From Neurospora crassa OR74A (lineage: Eukaryota > Ascomycota > Sordariomycetes > Sordariales > Sordariaceae), in assembly GCF_000182925.2 (NCBI RefSeq), contig NC_026501.1, forward strand, positions 5,931,917 to 5,995,916: DNA of 64,000 nt, read 5' to 3'. The translations under genes were made by a program, and so were the position numbers. Below the pieces are notes generated by a model. It saw only the letters and a list, made by a program, of their open reading frames with translations. It had not been told where the DNA came from and searched no databases. This document shows, one piece after another, positions 62,674 to 64,000 of the stretch; within the stretch, counting starts at the first letter, position 1; each line of letters starts with the position of its first letter.

Positions 62674-64000
62674 ATGTTTCTCTCAGCAGATCAGCACCAA
62701 AAGCCTGAGGCCCTCATCTTTGAGGCAAATGGTAATGGGGGTTACAGAGTGACTGATGAAGATGATACTTCAACAGCCGTCGAGTCATCTGTTCCCACAC
62801 ACCCTCTTGGGATCAAGCCTCTAGGCAACAAGTACTTCCACACTGGCACCGATGCCCGTGTCAATTTGGGTGATCTGCAAGTCTTGCCCGATGAGATGCT
62901 TGCCCAGCTCCTTGAGTATCTGGACAAGCGTACCTTGAGGCTTCTAGGCTATGCCTGCAAATTTCTCTATGCTCAATGTAGCTATGATGACCTCTGGAAA
63001 ACCATCTTCTTAGAGTAAGTTAGATCATATTTCGGATGCTGATTACTTTCATGATCCAACCGCACTTAACCCCCTTCTTTCCTGGGAGTCATCCGACCCC
63101 TGACCTTGGAATTGGCCCAACACACGTATTGTCAGTAGTGCAAGCGGCATTTCTTGTCAGATATCCCCTTTCAATGATACAGGAGACGTGGGCACTTTTT
63201 CCAAACATGTTATGTGTATTCAGTTGTGTAGGTTGTTGTTGACTTGCTTCAAAACACCTGACATCTTCTGCTTAAGAATGGTGTAAAACCTTCACCGAAA
63301 CACATCGGCTCGATCCATGTTAACCGAGGTGTAGGTCTGAATTCAAGAACAAGACGTCTTTTCAATGGCAGGGCTCTTGGAGGGCAACTGTTCTCGGCCT
63401 CTCACCCGACAAGCGTATCAAGATCGACTGCAGCAACGTCTTCTCTGATGTCTTGCACCGTCCGTTTGTCTGCAGTCACATCTCGTTGCCCAAGTACACG
63501 AGAAACATCCCGCCAGCCAACAAGATTCCTAGTATTGACGACCTGACGTACGATGAGTTTGCAGACAAATGGAGCAAGAAGCCCTTTATCCTGACCAGGT
63601 GTATCAAGTCGTGGCCCGTCCTCAAATCCTGGAATATGGACAAACTACATGAAATGTATTCAGATGTGGTTTTCCGAGCCGAGGCGGTAGACTGGTCCTT
63701 CGCCACATACTATCAGTACATGATGGACAGCCAGGAAGAAAGTCCCCTTTACTTGTTCGACAAGAAGTTCGTCGAAAAGATGAACATCGAGGTTGGCAAG
63801 ACCAAGGATGCCGTTTACTGGAACCCGGACTGCTTCGGAAAGGACCTCTTCGAGCTACTCGGTGCTGAGCGGCCGGCGCATCGCTGGATGATAATCGGGC
63901 CTGAGCGGAGCGGCTCTACCTTTCACAAGGACCCGAACGCGACGAGCGCCTGGAATGCGGTCATTCAGGGAGCCAAGTATTGGATCATGTTCCCGCCATC
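62674..64000 (+). CDS. F-box and JmjC domain protein, truncated by window end
   Basis: Exon 1 is 62674-63014; the start is the first ATG of the frame (MFLSADQHQK). Exon 2 begins at 63335 and remains open at the window edge. The 320-nt intron has GTAAGT and a TTAAC branch near its end, and the join gives IFLE then SEFKNKTSF. An F-box lies at about residues 67-112 (LQVLPDEMLAQLLEYLDKRT). The JmjC domain follows (PFILTRCIKSWPVL, EVGKTKDAVYWNPD, then the Fe-binding HxD as FHKDPNATSAWNAVIQG). JmjC proteins of the JMJD6-like group are 2-oxoglutarate/Fe(II) oxygenases acting on histones or other proteins. The second Fe-ligand His and the C terminus lie beyond the window, so completeness cannot be judged. 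Confidence 0.9.

Noticed and set aside
63036-63242. 68-codon frame in the F-box/JmjC intron
   Set aside because: Lies wholly in the intron, no domain, not needed for frame continuity.

Overview
The window looks like nuclear DNA of a filamentous ascomycete (Pezizomycotina, probably Sordariomycetes). Genes have short GT-AG introns with CTAAC-type branch sites, codons favour C in third position, and two gene islands are separated by very AT-rich DNA that has lost CpA and TpG and gained TpA, the signature of repeat-induced point mutation (RIP). Genus cannot be told from the sequence.

Layout. 1-12.24 kb: RIP block 1, with tandem repeats, a dispersed 16-bp palindrome, decayed coding frames (one resembling a SNF2-type helicase, minus strand) and one 100-N gap. 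12.3-26.2 kb: gene island 1 with enolase (+), a BUB1/MadBub checkpoint kinase (+) and AP endonuclease IV APN1 (-). The right end of this island is interrupted by a 2.54-kb hAT transposon (23452-25990) with a perfect 8-bp target-site duplication and a decayed BED-finger transposase. 26.4-44.68 kb: RIP block 2, with a RecQ-like helicase relic (+), a SNF2-like helicase relic (-) carrying a Leu/Pro-rich repeat tail, codon-multiple tandem repeats, a second block-specific palindrome and a second 100-N gap. 44.7-64.0 kb: gene island 2 with an F-box/propeller protein ending in a CAAX box (+), a small disordered protein (-), a conserved two-intron gene with a probable mitochondrial presequence (+), a 6-phosphogluconate-dehydrogenase-like oxidoreductase (-), the mRNA-export adaptor Yra1/ALYREF (-, seven exons), eIF4A (-, five exons) and an F-box/JmjC protein (+) cut by the window end.

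The island genes are ordinary housekeeping genes (glycolysis, spindle checkpoint, DNA repair, mRNA export, translation) and form no operon or biosynthetic cluster. Exon structures were built by hand from splice sites and frame continuity; the joined lengths of enolase (438 aa) and eIF4A (397 aa) match their families exactly.

The most unusual material is in the RIP blocks. RIP has removed ATG and CAA/CAG codons, so ordinary ORF finding misses these relics; reading TAA/TAG as former Gln or Trp codons recovers helicase and transposase motifs. Each RIP block also has its own short palindrome scattered through it, some copies inside coding frames. Identities of the relics are by-eye motif matches and need profile searches.
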